Made by a program: the position numbers and the translations under genes
DNA from: Polynucleobacter sp. UB-Piko-W3
GTDB lineage: Bacteria; Pseudomonadota; Gammaproteobacteria; Burkholderiales; Burkholderiaceae
NCBI RefSeq assembly: GCF_018881635.1
Contig: NZ_JACVPY010000002.1
Coordinates: forward strand, 215,374 to 279,373
Length of the DNA: 64,000 bases
Direction of reading: 5' to 3'
Notes under the pieces: generated by a model
Told to the model about the DNA's origin: nothing
What the model saw: only the letters and a program-made list of their open reading frames with translations
The model's database searches: none
Part shown: positions 43,841 to 51,974 of the stretch, in pieces
How positions within the stretch are numbered: the first letter of the stretch is position 1
How the letters are laid out: each line of letters opens with the position of its first letter

Positions 43841-44350
43841 ATGAGTCTGAAGAAACAAATTTCAATGACAGTGAATGGCACTCTTGTGAATGCTGAGATT
43901 GAGCCGCGTAGGCATTTAGTTGATTTCTTGCGCGAGGATCTGCATTTGAAAGGCCCGCACCTAGGTTGCGAGCAGGGTGCTTGTGGTGCTTGTACCGTCA
44001 AGGTGAATGGTCAAATTATTAGAGGCTGCTTATTCCTTGCGGTGCAGGCCAATGGCGCCGTAGTAGAGACTGTTGAGGGATTAACTAAAAGCGGCGCTTT
44101 AGCGGATCTTCAGGAATCCTTTATGCGTCGTAATGCAATGCAATGTGGATTTTGTTCCTCAGGCATGTTGCTTGCTGCTGCAGAGTTAATTGAAAAGCAG
44201 CCAAAGGCTACACGGGAGCAGGTACGCGAATGGATATCTGGTAATTATTGTCGTTGTACTGGTTATCACTCTATCGTTGATGCGATTGTCGACGTATTAG
44301 AGGCCCGTTCAAAGGGTCAAAAAGTTAAACCTGTTGTTGCTCACGCTTAA
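43841..44350 (+). CDS. Molybdenum hydroxylase [2Fe-2S] (small) subunit
   Basis: 169 residues. The plant-type ferredoxin cluster is CEQGACGACTV...GC and the second, alpha-helical cluster is MQCGFCSSGM...GNYCRCTGYHSIVDA; this pair is standard for CoxS/KdhS/QoxS-type subunits. Bridges the molybdopterin and FAD subunits. Gap of 42 bases from the medium-subunit gene and 20 bases to the large-subunit gene. Confidence 0.94.
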   Translation: MSLKKQISMTVNGTLVNAEIEPRRHLVDFLREDLHLKGPHLGCEQGACGACTVKVNGQIIRGCLFLAVQANGAVVETVEGLTKSGALADLQESFMRRNAMQCGFCSSGMLLAAAELIEKQPKATREQVREWISGNYCRCTGYHSIVDAIVDVLEARSKGQKVKPVVAHA

Positions 44351-44370
44351 GAGATTTAGGAAACCGCATT

Positions 44371-46767
44371 ATGAATAAGCCAACTGATTTAAAAGGACTG
44401 GTTCTCGATCCTGTTACCAATGATCAGCGTTATATCGGTAATAGCGAGCCAAGACATGGCGCTCGTCGTTTGCTCGAAGGTCAGGGAACGTATATTGACG
44501 ATATTTCTCTTCCGCGCATGGGCCACGTTGTCTTCTGGCGTTCGCCAGTAGCCCATATGAGGATTGGAAAAATTCATACTGAACATGCTAGCAAGATGCC
44601 TGGCGTTCTAGCCGTTGTGGATGGCGTACAAATGGCAAAGATTTGTAAACCATGGGTAGCTACCTTGGGTCACCTGGTTGGTATGAAATCTGCCCCCCAG
44701 CATGCACTAGCAATTGAGCGAGCTTGTTGGCAGGGTGAGCCGGTAGTGGCCGTAGTAGCAGAAACTCGGGCTCAAGCTGAAGATGCTTTACAACATGTTG
44801 AAGTGGAGTGGGAAGAGTTGCCTGCAGTAGTTTCAATGGAAACTGCACTGGATGCAGACACACCATTAATTCATCCTGAGTTGGGTGATAACTTGTGTTT
44901 CACCCGTAGCTTAGATGTAGGCAATGTAGATGAGGTATTTGCCACTGCAGATGTAGTTGCAGAAGCAACCTTTGGATTTGGGCGCCACACTGGCGTGACG
45001 CTTGAGCCTCGCTGTCAAATTGCTGATTACAATCCGGGCGATCGCCGTCTTACTGTCTATCACTCTCAGCAAGCGCCGCATATGATGCAAGATTTGTACT
45101 GCCGTCAATTTGGTTTATCGGAATCAGACGTGCATGTTATCTGCAAAGATGTAGGTGGTTCCTTTGGTATTAAGGTGCATGCATACCCTGATGACTTTGC
45201 CACTGTAGGCTTGGCAATGATGTTGGAGCGCCCAGTAAAGTTTGTTGCTGATCGCTTGGAATCATTTACCAGTGATATTCATGCGCGTGAGCATCGTATT
45301 AAAGGTCGAATTGCTGCCAATAAAGCAGGGGATATTTTGGCATTTGAGATTGATGACCTCACAGCTATCGGTCCTTACTCGATGTTTCCTAGGACTAGTG
45401 CCATTGAAGGAAACCAAGTTGTCAATTTAGTGGGTGGCCCCTATAAGCACCAAAACTATCGAGCCAAGTTAAATGTAGTTTTCCAAAATAAAACACCAAC
45501 TTGTCAGTACCGTGGTGTAGGTCACCCCATTGCTTGCGCAGTGACCGAAGGCTTGGTCGATTTGGCTGCCCAGAAATTACAGATGGATCCATTAGAGTTC
45601 CGTAAACGCAACGTGATTCCAGATGATGCTTATCCTTGCTCGGGAATTTCTGGAATTAAGCTGGAAGTGCTGTCGCATGAGCAATGCTTGCGAACGATTG
45701 AAAAGATGATGGATTATTCAGCTCTGCGTAAGGAGCAGGCTGCGCTTCGTAAAAAAGGCATCTACCGAGGAATTGGTTTTGCAACCTTGATTGAATTAAC
45801 CAATCCCAGCCCAGCCTTTTATGGGGTTGGTGGTGCGCGCATTGCCTCTCAAGATGGCGCATCAGTGCGTCTTGATCCAAGTGGGGTAGTTTCAGTATTA
45901 GTGGGTGTTGGCGAACAAGGCCAAGGTACTGAAGGTATCTATGCGCAGATTGCAGCCGATGCTGTTGGTGTTTCAATCAATCAGGTGCGCATTGTTACTG
46001 GTGATACTGACGTGACCCCATACGGTGGAGGTACTTGGGCCTCACGTGGCGCAGGGGTGGGTGGCGAAGCGGTTCTATTAGCCTGTCAAGCTCTGCAAGA
46101 AAATATTCTGAAATTAGCAGGTGCGATCTTGAACCGTCCTGTTACAGAGCTCACTGTTCACCGTAGCCATGTTTTAGATAGAGTTACTAGAGAGCAGTTA
46201 TTGCCATTTAGCGAGATTGGTCGAGTTGGATACTTCAGAACGGATACTTTACCGCCAGGCTTTTCAGCCGATCTAATGGTCACACGTCATTACACACAAA
46301 AAGATTACCCGTTTATTTTTACTAACGGCGTCCAAGCTTCTTATGTAGAGATCGATCCAGAAACAGGTTTCGTTAAATTATTGAAGCACTGGGCTGTGGA
46401 GGATTGTGGACGCGTACTGAATCCGATGTTAGTAGATGAGCAAGTGCGCGGTGCAATTGTTCAAGGTATTGGTGGTGTTTTATTCGAAGAGTGTCTCTAT
46501 GACGAAAGCGGCTTATTGCGTAACGGCAATATGGCCGATTACCTGGTGCCGATGGCAAATGAGATGCCTGATATCGAAGTGGCTCACGTTGAGACTCCAA
46601 CCCAATCCTCTAAATTAGGGGCAAAGGGGGCTGGTGAGGCGGGCACTGCAGGAGCTCCAGGAGCTGTCCAAAACGCCATTAACGATGCTTTAGCACCATT
46701 TAATGCGGCTGTTTTTGACCAGCCTATTACCTGTGAAAAAATCTTACGCGCTCTCAAGAAAATCTAA
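44371..46767 (+). CDS. Molybdenum hydroxylase molybdopterin (large) subunit, xanthine oxidase family
   Basis: 798 residues. Binds molybdopterin and hydroxylates the substrate with water-derived oxygen. GGSFG at 262-266, GVGEQGQGT, and the catalytic Glu756 in GAKGAGEAG are present. The active-site loop reads YRGVGHP at 380-386, not the AYxCSFR of true (form I) CO dehydrogenase and close to but not the AYRGAGR of form II. So the enzyme is very probably a heterocycle or aldehyde hydroxylase. Neighbouring dihydroxypyridine-type monooxygenase suggests an N-heteroaromatic substrate such as a pyridine or quinoline derivative; purine-like compounds also fit. Confidence 0.92.
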   Translation: MNKPTDLKGLVLDPVTNDQRYIGNSEPRHGARRLLEGQGTYIDDISLPRMGHVVFWRSPVAHMRIGKIHTEHASKMPGVLAVVDGVQMAKICKPWVATLGHLVGMKSAPQHALAIERACWQGEPVVAVVAETRAQAEDALQHVEVEWEELPAVVSMETALDADTPLIHPELGDNLCFTRSLDVGNVDEVFATADVVAEATFGFGRHTGVTLEPRCQIADYNPGDRRLTVYHSQQAPHMMQDLYCRQFGLSESDVHVICKDVGGSFGIKVHAYPDDFATVGLAMMLERPVKFVADRLESFTSDIHAREHRIKGRIAANKAGDILAFEIDDLTAIGPYSMFPRTSAIEGNQVVNLVGGPYKHQNYRAKLNVVFQNKTPTCQYRGVGHPIACAVTEGLVDLAAQKLQMDPLEFRKRNVIPDDAYPCSGISGIKLEVLSHEQCLRTIEKMMDYSALRKEQAALRKKGIYRGIGFATLIELTNPSPAFYGVGGARIASQDGASVRLDPSGVVSVLVGVGEQGQGTEGIYAQIAADAVGVSINQVRIVTGDTDVTPYGGGTWASRGAGVGGEAVLLACQALQENILKLAGAILNRPVTELTVHRSHVLDRVTREQLLPFSEIGRVGYFRTDTLPPGFSADLMVTRHYTQKDYPFIFTNGVQASYVEIDPETGFVKLLKHWAVEDCGRVLNPMLVDEQVRGAIVQGIGGVLFEECLYDESGLLRNGNMADYLVPMANEMPDIEVAHVETPTQSSKLGAKGAGEAGTAGAPGAVQNAINDALAPFNAAVFDQPITCEKILRALKKI

Positions 46768-46872
46768 GGGTTTGGTCAGTTCTGATTGCCTCATCCTGTA
46801 ACATCCAGTTTTGGTCTTTGCCGCCAGTTTGCGCGGCGCGACTACCTGGTTAACTTCTTATGGTAAATAAAT

Positions 46873-47649
46873 ATGTCTTCTTTAAAAGGTAAAACAGCTT
46901 TAGTCACTGGCTCTACGAGTGGCATTGGCTTGGGAATGGCGCTTGCTTTAGCCAAGCAAGGCGTGAACATCATGGTGAATGGCTTTGGTGAGAAAGACGA
47001 AGCGATTGCAAAAATCAAAGCATGCGGTGTTGAGGTTGATTATCATGGCGCCGACATGAGTAAGCCTTCTGAAATTGAAGACCTCATTAAGCAAACTGAA
47101 AAACGTTTTGGCTCATTGGACATACTGGTTAATAACGCTGGTATTCAGTATGTGGCTAGCATTGAAGATTTTCCAGTAGACAAGTGGGATGCGATTATTG
47201 CTATCAATCTTAGTTCCGTATTTCACACCACACATCACGCATTACCAGGTATGAAAAAACGTAACTGGGGCCGCATTATTAATATCGCCTCAGCGCATGG
47301 CTTGGTAGCTTCTGCTCAAAAATCCGCCTATGTTGCATCTAAGCATGGCGTTGTTGGTTTGACTAAAGTGACTGCACTGGAGACTGCACGTACTGGCATT
47401 ACCTGTAATGCGATTTGTCCTGGTTGGGTCTTGACACCTTTGGTGCAAAAGCAGGTTGATGCACGTGCTGAGCGCGAAGGTATTTCAAATGAGGCCGCCA
47501 AGATGGGATTAGTTTCCGAGAAACAGCCATCAGGAGAGTTTGTCACTCCAGAACAGTTAGCTGCTTTAGCTGTGTTCCTGTGCGGGCCAGATGCCTCAGA
47601 AGTTCGGGGCGTTGCTTGGAATATGGATGGTGGTTGGACTGCGCAATAA
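46873..47649 (+). CDS. bdhA: 3-hydroxybutyrate dehydrogenase (SDR family)
   Basis: 258 residues. Short-chain dehydrogenase: TGSTSGIGLG at 12-21 binds NAD+, NNAGIQ at 87-92, and the catalytic set Ser140, Tyr153 and Lys157. GIQYVASIEDFPVDKWD and ITCNAICPGWVLTPLVQKQ are typical of D-3-hydroxybutyrate dehydrogenase, which interconverts 3-hydroxybutyrate and acetoacetate. It follows the hydroxylase genes after 105 bases and precedes a terminator. Role could be in poly-hydroxybutyrate metabolism or the lower part of the upstream pathway; an HMG-CoA lyase, which makes acetoacetate, is encoded nearby on the other strand. Confidence 0.92.
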   Translation: MSSLKGKTALVTGSTSGIGLGMALALAKQGVNIMVNGFGEKDEAIAKIKACGVEVDYHGADMSKPSEIEDLIKQTEKRFGSLDILVNNAGIQYVASIEDFPVDKWDAIIAINLSSVFHTTHHALPGMKKRNWGRIINIASAHGLVASAQKSAYVASKHGVVGLTKVTALETARTGITCNAICPGWVLTPLVQKQVDARAEREGISNEAAKMGLVSEKQPSGEFVTPEQLAALAVFLCGPDASEVRGVAWNMDGGWTAQ

Positions 47650-47673
47650 GTCAGCTCAAACCTTTTATCTTTT

Positions 47674-47703
47674 ACAGCCGGGTTTTACTCGGCTGTAATT
47701 TTT
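47674..47703 (+). terminator. Rho-independent terminator after bdhA
   Basis: A 7-base-pair stem ACAGCCG (47674-47680) with CGGCTGT (47690-47696), 9-base loop, followed by AATTTTT. It overlaps the end of the convergent Bug receptor gene. Confidence 0.7.
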
Positions 47704-48665
47704 CTCTCAGAAATAATTTTTCCCCAGGTCACTGATTGGCTTGCGATGTACTTTGCTAGATCTTCGCGGGTTCCAGGATTTGGAGTTAAGCCGTGGTCTG
47801 CTAACTGCGTGCTAATCGTTTTATCCTTAAGAACGGCCACTAGAGCTTTATTCCACCTCTCTAAAATGAGGTCGGGCGTTTTCCCTGGCGCTACAAATGC
47901 ATACCAATTACTAGCATCAAATCCAGGATAGCCTGACTCTGCAATGGTTGGCACATTGGGAAGGGTGGGCGCGCGTTTTAAGCCGGTAGTGGCAATCGGA
48001 ATTAACTTACCATTTTTGATATAGGGATCTGCGGTGGCAAGAGCAGAGTAGTAGGATGAAACTCGGCCACCAAGGAGATCAACCATTGCGGGGCTGCCAC
48101 CCTTATAAGGGATATGTACCGTATCAATATCTGCACGTACGTTTAAGAGTTCACCTTGCAGGTGGGATGCAGAACCGCTACCAGTGGATGCAAAAGTAAT
48201 CTTGCCAGGATTCTTCTTGGCCATAGCGATATATTCTTTGAAATTCTTGACGCCTAGCTCTGGAATAACCACCAAGACGTTTGGAAAGGTGACACCCATG
48301 GTCAGAGGAGCTAAATCTTTTTGAGGGTCATAGGGCAACTTCATGAGGTGTGGTGCAATCGATAGTGGCCCAATCGATCCAAATAAAATCACCGAGCCAT
48401 CTGTTGGTGCAGTGGCAGTATAGGCGTGGGCAATGTTACCGCCTGCACCCGGTTTGTTGTCCACAATCACATTTTGACCAAGATCTTCACTGAGCTTTTT
48501 TGCGATCACTCGGGCAGCGCTATCAGCCGAACCCCCTGCCGCAAAGCCAACCACAATAGTGATGGTTTTCTTTGGTGGAAATTCTTGTGCATTTACAGTT
48601 GAGGTAAGACTCGTAACTACAATCACGAGAGCGGTCAGTGCTTTATGAATCATTTGAAATGGCAT
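47685..48665 (-). CDS. Bug family tripartite tricarboxylate-type substrate-binding protein
   Basis: 326 residues with a signal peptide ending STVNAQ. Mature domain: KTITIVVGFAAGGSADSAARVIAKKLSEDLGQNVIVDNKPGAGGNIAH is the Bug (TctC) signature; PYDPQKDLAPLT and VPTIAESGYPGFDASNWY are also typical. Bug receptors capture carboxylates in the periplasm for TctAB transporters; no tctA or tctB gene is near, so this is an orphan receptor, which is common in Burkholderiales. It follows the HMG-CoA lyase gene by 20 bases, so it may import a precursor of that enzyme's substrate. Confidence 0.92.
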   Translation of the reverse strand: MPFQMIHKALTALVIVVTSLTSTVNAQEFPPKKTITIVVGFAAGGSADSAARVIAKKLSEDLGQNVIVDNKPGAGGNIAHAYTATAPTDGSVILFGSIGPLSIAPHLMKLPYDPQKDLAPLTMGVTFPNVLVVIPELGVKNFKEYIAMAKKNPGKITFASTGSGSASHLQGELLNVRADIDTVHIPYKGGSPAMVDLLGGRVSSYYSALATADPYIKNGKLIPIATTGLKRAPTLPNVPTIAESGYPGFDASNWYAFVAPGKTPDLILERWNKALVAVLKDKTISTQLADHGLTPNPGTREDLAKYIASQSVTWGKIISERKITAE

Positions 48666-48685
48666 GATCGTGCTTCTTTTCTAGT

Positions 48686-49630
48686 TTATGGCTGGCATGG
48701 TGCTTCATGTAATCTGTCTACTTTGCCTGCCATTAAGAGCTGGCTTGGCAATGTGCGGCCAATTAAAGATTGCAGATCCTTAGAGCAATCTAATAGCGCA
48801 TCAATCTGCATATTGGTATTAAAGCCCATGAGATCAAGCATATGCACAAGTTCTTCGGTGCAAATATTGCCTGTTGCCCCTGGAGCATAAGGGCAGCCGC
48901 CCAAGCCGCCTAGTGAAGAATCAAAGCGGACAATGCCACTATTGACTGCAGCAAGAGCATTAGCCAGCCCCATGCCACGAGTGTTATGGAAATGTAAGGT
49001 CCATTGCAGCTTAGGATATTTTGCTTGCACCGCTTCGCAGATAGATTGAACTTGCGCTGGATTGGCCATGCCTGTGGTGTCGCAGACCGTAATACCACGA
49101 ACACCGCTAGCCGCAAAGCGATCAACCCAGTGCATTAATTCTGTTAAAGAAACGGTGCCAGACATGGGGCATCCAAAACTGGTCGACAAAGAAATGTTCA
49201 CGGCAGTATTGTTAGAGTGCGCTAAGTCAATCACAGAAGACAATCCTTTAAAAGAATCTTCACGACTCATTTTGAGATTAGCCTGGTTGTGCGCTTCGCT
49301 TACTGACATAACGAGATTAAATTCATCAACCCCAACACTTAAAGCGCGCTCAGCACCCTTGAGATTTGGAATGAGGACGGTGTATTCAACGCCTGGTATA
49401 CGGTCAATTCCTTGCATCACCGCTTCTGCATCGGCTAGCATGGGGATAGCTTTAGGGCTAGTAAAAGAAGTTACCTCAATCTTGGCATAACCAGCGCGAC
49501 TTAAGCGATTGAGTAGGGCAATTTTTTGCTCGGTGGGCACAAATGCACTTTCCGCCTGAAATCCATCTCGAGTGACTACCTCTTGAATGTAGATCCGTTT
49601 CGGGTTTTGAGGGGCTAAGGTGCTTGTCAT
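48686..49630 (-). CDS. mvaB: Hydroxymethylglutaryl-CoA lyase family protein
   Basis: 314 residues of the DRE-TIM family: IQEVVTRDGFQAE at the N-terminus has the metal-binding Asp and the Arg, LHFHNTRGMGLANALAAVNSGIVRFDSSLGGLGGCPYAPGATGN carries the two metal-binding His residues and the signature catalytic Cys in GGCPYAPGA. Splits HMG-CoA to acetoacetate and acetyl-CoA in leucine-type breakdown. The substrate of this particular paralogue may be a related 3-hydroxy-3-methyl acyl-CoA. Leads a two-gene unit with the Bug receptor. Confidence 0.9.
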   Translation of the reverse strand: MTSTLAPQNPKRIYIQEVVTRDGFQAESAFVPTEQKIALLNRLSRAGYAKIEVTSFTSPKAIPMLADAEAVMQGIDRIPGVEYTVLIPNLKGAERALSVGVDEFNLVMSVSEAHNQANLKMSREDSFKGLSSVIDLAHSNNTAVNISLSTSFGCPMSGTVSLTELMHWVDRFAASGVRGITVCDTTGMANPAQVQSICEAVQAKYPKLQWTLHFHNTRGMGLANALAAVNSGIVRFDSSLGGLGGCPYAPGATGNICTEELVHMLDLMGFNTNMQIDALLDCSKDLQSLIGRTLPSQLLMAGKVDRLHEAPCQP

Positions 49631-49766
49631 GTAGTTACGTGGATTTTGCGCTCCAAAACGAGCTAAGTATCTATTTTAAGTAAGAATTATATATTTTTGC
49701 AGGATCGAACAAAATTACGAGAATCGTTTATAGTTAGACCCATTATTAATCATAGGAGATCCTTTC

Positions 49767-50360
49767 ATGGCATCAATTTTGACCTCATTGGGACGTACTG
49801 TTTTAACTGGATTTGTACTTCTCATTCTCATCATCTTCGCTTTGGGCGGTAACTTTAGCTCTGCTGAATTACCTTTCATATTCCGTTGGTTGCATGTGAT
49901 GTTTGGTGTGATGTGGATTGGATTGCTCTGGTACTTCAATTTCGTACAAATTCCTTCAATGCCAAAAATCCCTGATGAGCAAAAGCCAGCTATTGGTAAA
50001 GTGATTGCTCCAACAGCATTGTTTTGGTTCCGCTGGGCAGCACTCTTTACTGTATTGACTGGTTTGATCGTAGCCATCCTAAATGGCTATGCACATCAGG
50101 CATTCACCTTACAAGCACCATTCCGTGCAATCGGTTTGGGTATGTGGATTGCTTTAGTAATGGCATTCAACGTATGGTTCATTATTTGGCCAAATCAAAA
50201 GCGCGCTCTAGGTATCGTTGCTGTTGAGCCAGATGTAAAAGCAAAGTCAGCACGCGTTGCAATGTTGACTTCCCGTATCAACACAGTACTTTCAGTACCA
50301 ATGTTGTTCTTGATGAGTGCTCAGTCACACAATACGACTTGGTTTGTGGTCGTATCTTAA
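49767..50360 (+). CDS. PuuD-like membrane protein (urate hydroxylase membrane domain family)
   Basis: 197 residues with five or so hydrophobic segments. FRWLHVMFGVMWIGLLWYFNFVQIPSMPKIPDEQKPA and KVIAPTALFWFRWAALFTVLTGL match the membrane domain of bacterial PuuD. PuuD proper, a membrane-bound urate oxidase, continues into a cytochrome c domain with CxxCH; that part is absent here, and no free cytochrome gene follows. Function therefore uncertain. Good ribosome site AGGAGA. Monocistronic, ended by a strong terminator. Confidence 0.8.
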   Translation: MASILTSLGRTVLTGFVLLILIIFALGGNFSSAELPFIFRWLHVMFGVMWIGLLWYFNFVQIPSMPKIPDEQKPAIGKVIAPTALFWFRWAALFTVLTGLIVAILNGYAHQAFTLQAPFRAIGLGMWIALVMAFNVWFIIWPNQKRALGIVAVEPDVKAKSARVAMLTSRINTVLSVPMLFLMSAQSHNTTWFVVVS

Positions 50361-50380
50361 TCAGCACTTTAGTATTAAAG

Positions 50381-50405
50381 AAAAGGCCCGCATCGCGGGC
50401 CTTTT
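50381..50405. terminator. Bidirectional rho-independent terminator
   Basis: An 11-base-pair GC-rich stem (50381-50391 with 50395-50405, loop ATC) followed by U-rich sequence on both strands; separates the PuuD-like gene from the convergent rubredoxin reductase gene. Confidence 0.85.
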
Positions 50406-50439
50406 TATTTCTTCAACATCAAGCGCTATCAACAAGACT

Positions 50440-51606
50440 TCACTGGAGTAGTGGTGGCAATTCCTTAGTTAAAGTTGCCCGCTGTGACGTTGCGGCTCCC
50501 ATTAATGCAAATCCGAGTAGCTTGCCGTCAGGTGCTTCAAAGCGAGCTTCAATCCCGCCTTCAATCGTAGTTGTTTTCCATTGACCATCAGCGCCTTTGG
50601 CTGGCGGAGAAACCACGGTGGGTAGTGCCGGAGTTTTGACCATGACCGGCATTGCTGGGTAGCTGAGCGCTGTGACTTGTCCAAGTAGCGTAGGTGCTAG
50701 TGCTCGCGCAGCTTGCATGATGGGCATGACATAAGGGAGAACTAGACCATCCACCTCAGCACAATCACCAAGCGAGTAAATATTGCTAGAGCTGGTTTCT
50801 AAGTGGCGATTCACCTGAATACCCACGCCGGTTTTTATTCCCGCAGCGTTAGCTAAATCTAATCTGGGCTTTAAGCCAACAGCAGAGAGGGCGACATCAC
50901 AAGAAATCGAATGGCCATTCGCAAGCTTCATTTCTAGGGTGTCACCATTGCGATTAACTGCTTGGACAGTGGTAGAGAAGTGCCAGCGGACACCAGATTC
51001 ACTCAGTTTATCTTGGAGCGCTTTGGCTGCAGGTTCAGGCAATAAACGACCAAGTACCTGGGGGGCAAGATCAATCACATCAACCTCATAGCCGCCTAAG
51101 GCTAAATCATTAGCAAATTCGCAACCGATGAGACCGGCTCCAAGAATAGCCACCTTCTTTTTGCCAGCAATGAGCTTACGAAATTTTTCATAATCTTCCA
51201 GATCATTCACAGTGAGCACTTCACTTACGGCATTGCCTTCCAAAGGTATCTGTATTTGATCTGCGCCAAGGGCTAGAACTAGCTTTCCATAAGAGATTGG
51301 GCCTGCACTGGTTTGTAGTTTTTGTGCGGCAGTATCAATGGCACTGACGTCAGTCTGGGCGAGGATATCAATGCCCAGCTGCGATGCCATACCTTCGGAT
51401 GCCGTGGTAATGAGTTGACTAGCTTCTTTCTTGCTGGCAAGAGCAGTAGAGAGCATCGGCTTAGAATAAAAATAGCCAGGCTCACGGGTGATCAAGGTAA
51501 TCGGTGCAGCTTTATCTAATTTGCGAATTTCACGAATCAGAGTATATCCAGCCAAACCACTGCCAATGATGACAATGGTGGATGAACCTGGTGTGTTTTG
51601 AGTCAA
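50440..51606 (-). CDS. rubB: Rubredoxin reductase-like FAD oxidoreductase
   Basis: 388 residues. Two dinucleotide-binding motifs: IVIIGSGLAGYTLIREIRKLD (FAD) and VAILGAGLIGCEFANDLALGGYEVDVID (NADH), plus YSLGDCAEVDG near the C-terminal flavin site. Passes electrons from NADH to rubredoxin, encoded 60 bases upstream in the same direction. No alkane hydroxylase gene is nearby, so the terminal acceptor may be another oxygenase, an oxygen-detoxifying enzyme or a desaturase. Confidence 0.88.
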   Translation of the reverse strand: MTQNTPGSSTIVIIGSGLAGYTLIREIRKLDKAAPITLITREPGYFYSKPMLSTALASKKEASQLITTASEGMASQLGIDILAQTDVSAIDTAAQKLQTSAGPISYGKLVLALGADQIQIPLEGNAVSEVLTVNDLEDYEKFRKLIAGKKKVAILGAGLIGCEFANDLALGGYEVDVIDLAPQVLGRLLPEPAAKALQDKLSESGVRWHFSTTVQAVNRNGDTLEMKLANGHSISCDVALSAVGLKPRLDLANAAGIKTGVGIQVNRHLETSSSNIYSLGDCAEVDGLVLPYVMPIMQAARALAPTLLGQVTALSYPAMPVMVKTPALPTVVSPPAKGADGQWKTTTIEGGIEARFEAPDGKLLGFALMGAATSQRATLTKELPPLLQ

Positions 51607-51666
51607 AGCTAAACTCCTAATGAGAGCAAAAAGATCAATAAAGCTACAGCGGTGGAATTACTTAGC

Positions 51667-51831
51667 TTATACCTGAACCATTTCAAAGTCAGATTTCGCT
51701 ACACCGCAATCTGGACATTCCCAGTTCTCTGGAACATCTGCCCACAAGGTTCCAGGTGCAATACCATCTTCTGGCAAACCTTTTGCCTCGTCATAAATGA
51801 AGCCGCATACGATACATTGCCAAGTGTTCAT
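51667..51831 (-). CDS. rubA: Rubredoxin
   Basis: 54 residues from the ATG at 51831 with GGAG in front; an earlier ATG at 51858 would add nine residues foreign to the family. Iron ligands are Cys6, Cys9, Cys39 and Cys42 ([21 protein letters not shown]). A one-electron carrier that works with the reductase encoded downstream. Typical length for a stand-alone rubredoxin. Confidence 0.93.
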   Translation of the reverse strand: MNTWQCIVCGFIYDEAKGLPEDGIAPGTLWADVPENWECPDCGVAKSDFEMVQV

Positions 51832-51897
51832 TTTTATCTCCGGAAATATCAGGTCCATATTTTAAATTTAATCCCACTTTTTTTCTTGGGACGTGTC

Positions 51898-51919
51898 ATT
51901 TTGCAATATTCGGCAAAAT
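51898..51919. promoter_or_regulatory. Inverted repeat between rubA and the old yellow enzyme gene
   Basis: ATTTTGC (51898-51904) and GCAAAAT (51913-51919) form a perfect 7-base inverted repeat with an 8-base centre. It lies in the 143-base divergent gap, 56 bases before the start of the old yellow enzyme gene, a suitable place for a dimeric repressor. No regulator gene is adjacent. Confidence 0.4.
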
Positions 51920-51974
51920 TCACCAATTCTTGTTACAGTGGTCGATCTCAACATTCATCCATAAAAGGCTTCAG

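Noticed and set aside
44371..46767. Carbon monoxide dehydrogenase large subunit
   Set aside because: Overall match to CoxL is good, and coxG, coxM and coxS homologues are present, but the active-site loop YRGVGHP lacks the Cys of CO-oxidising enzymes.
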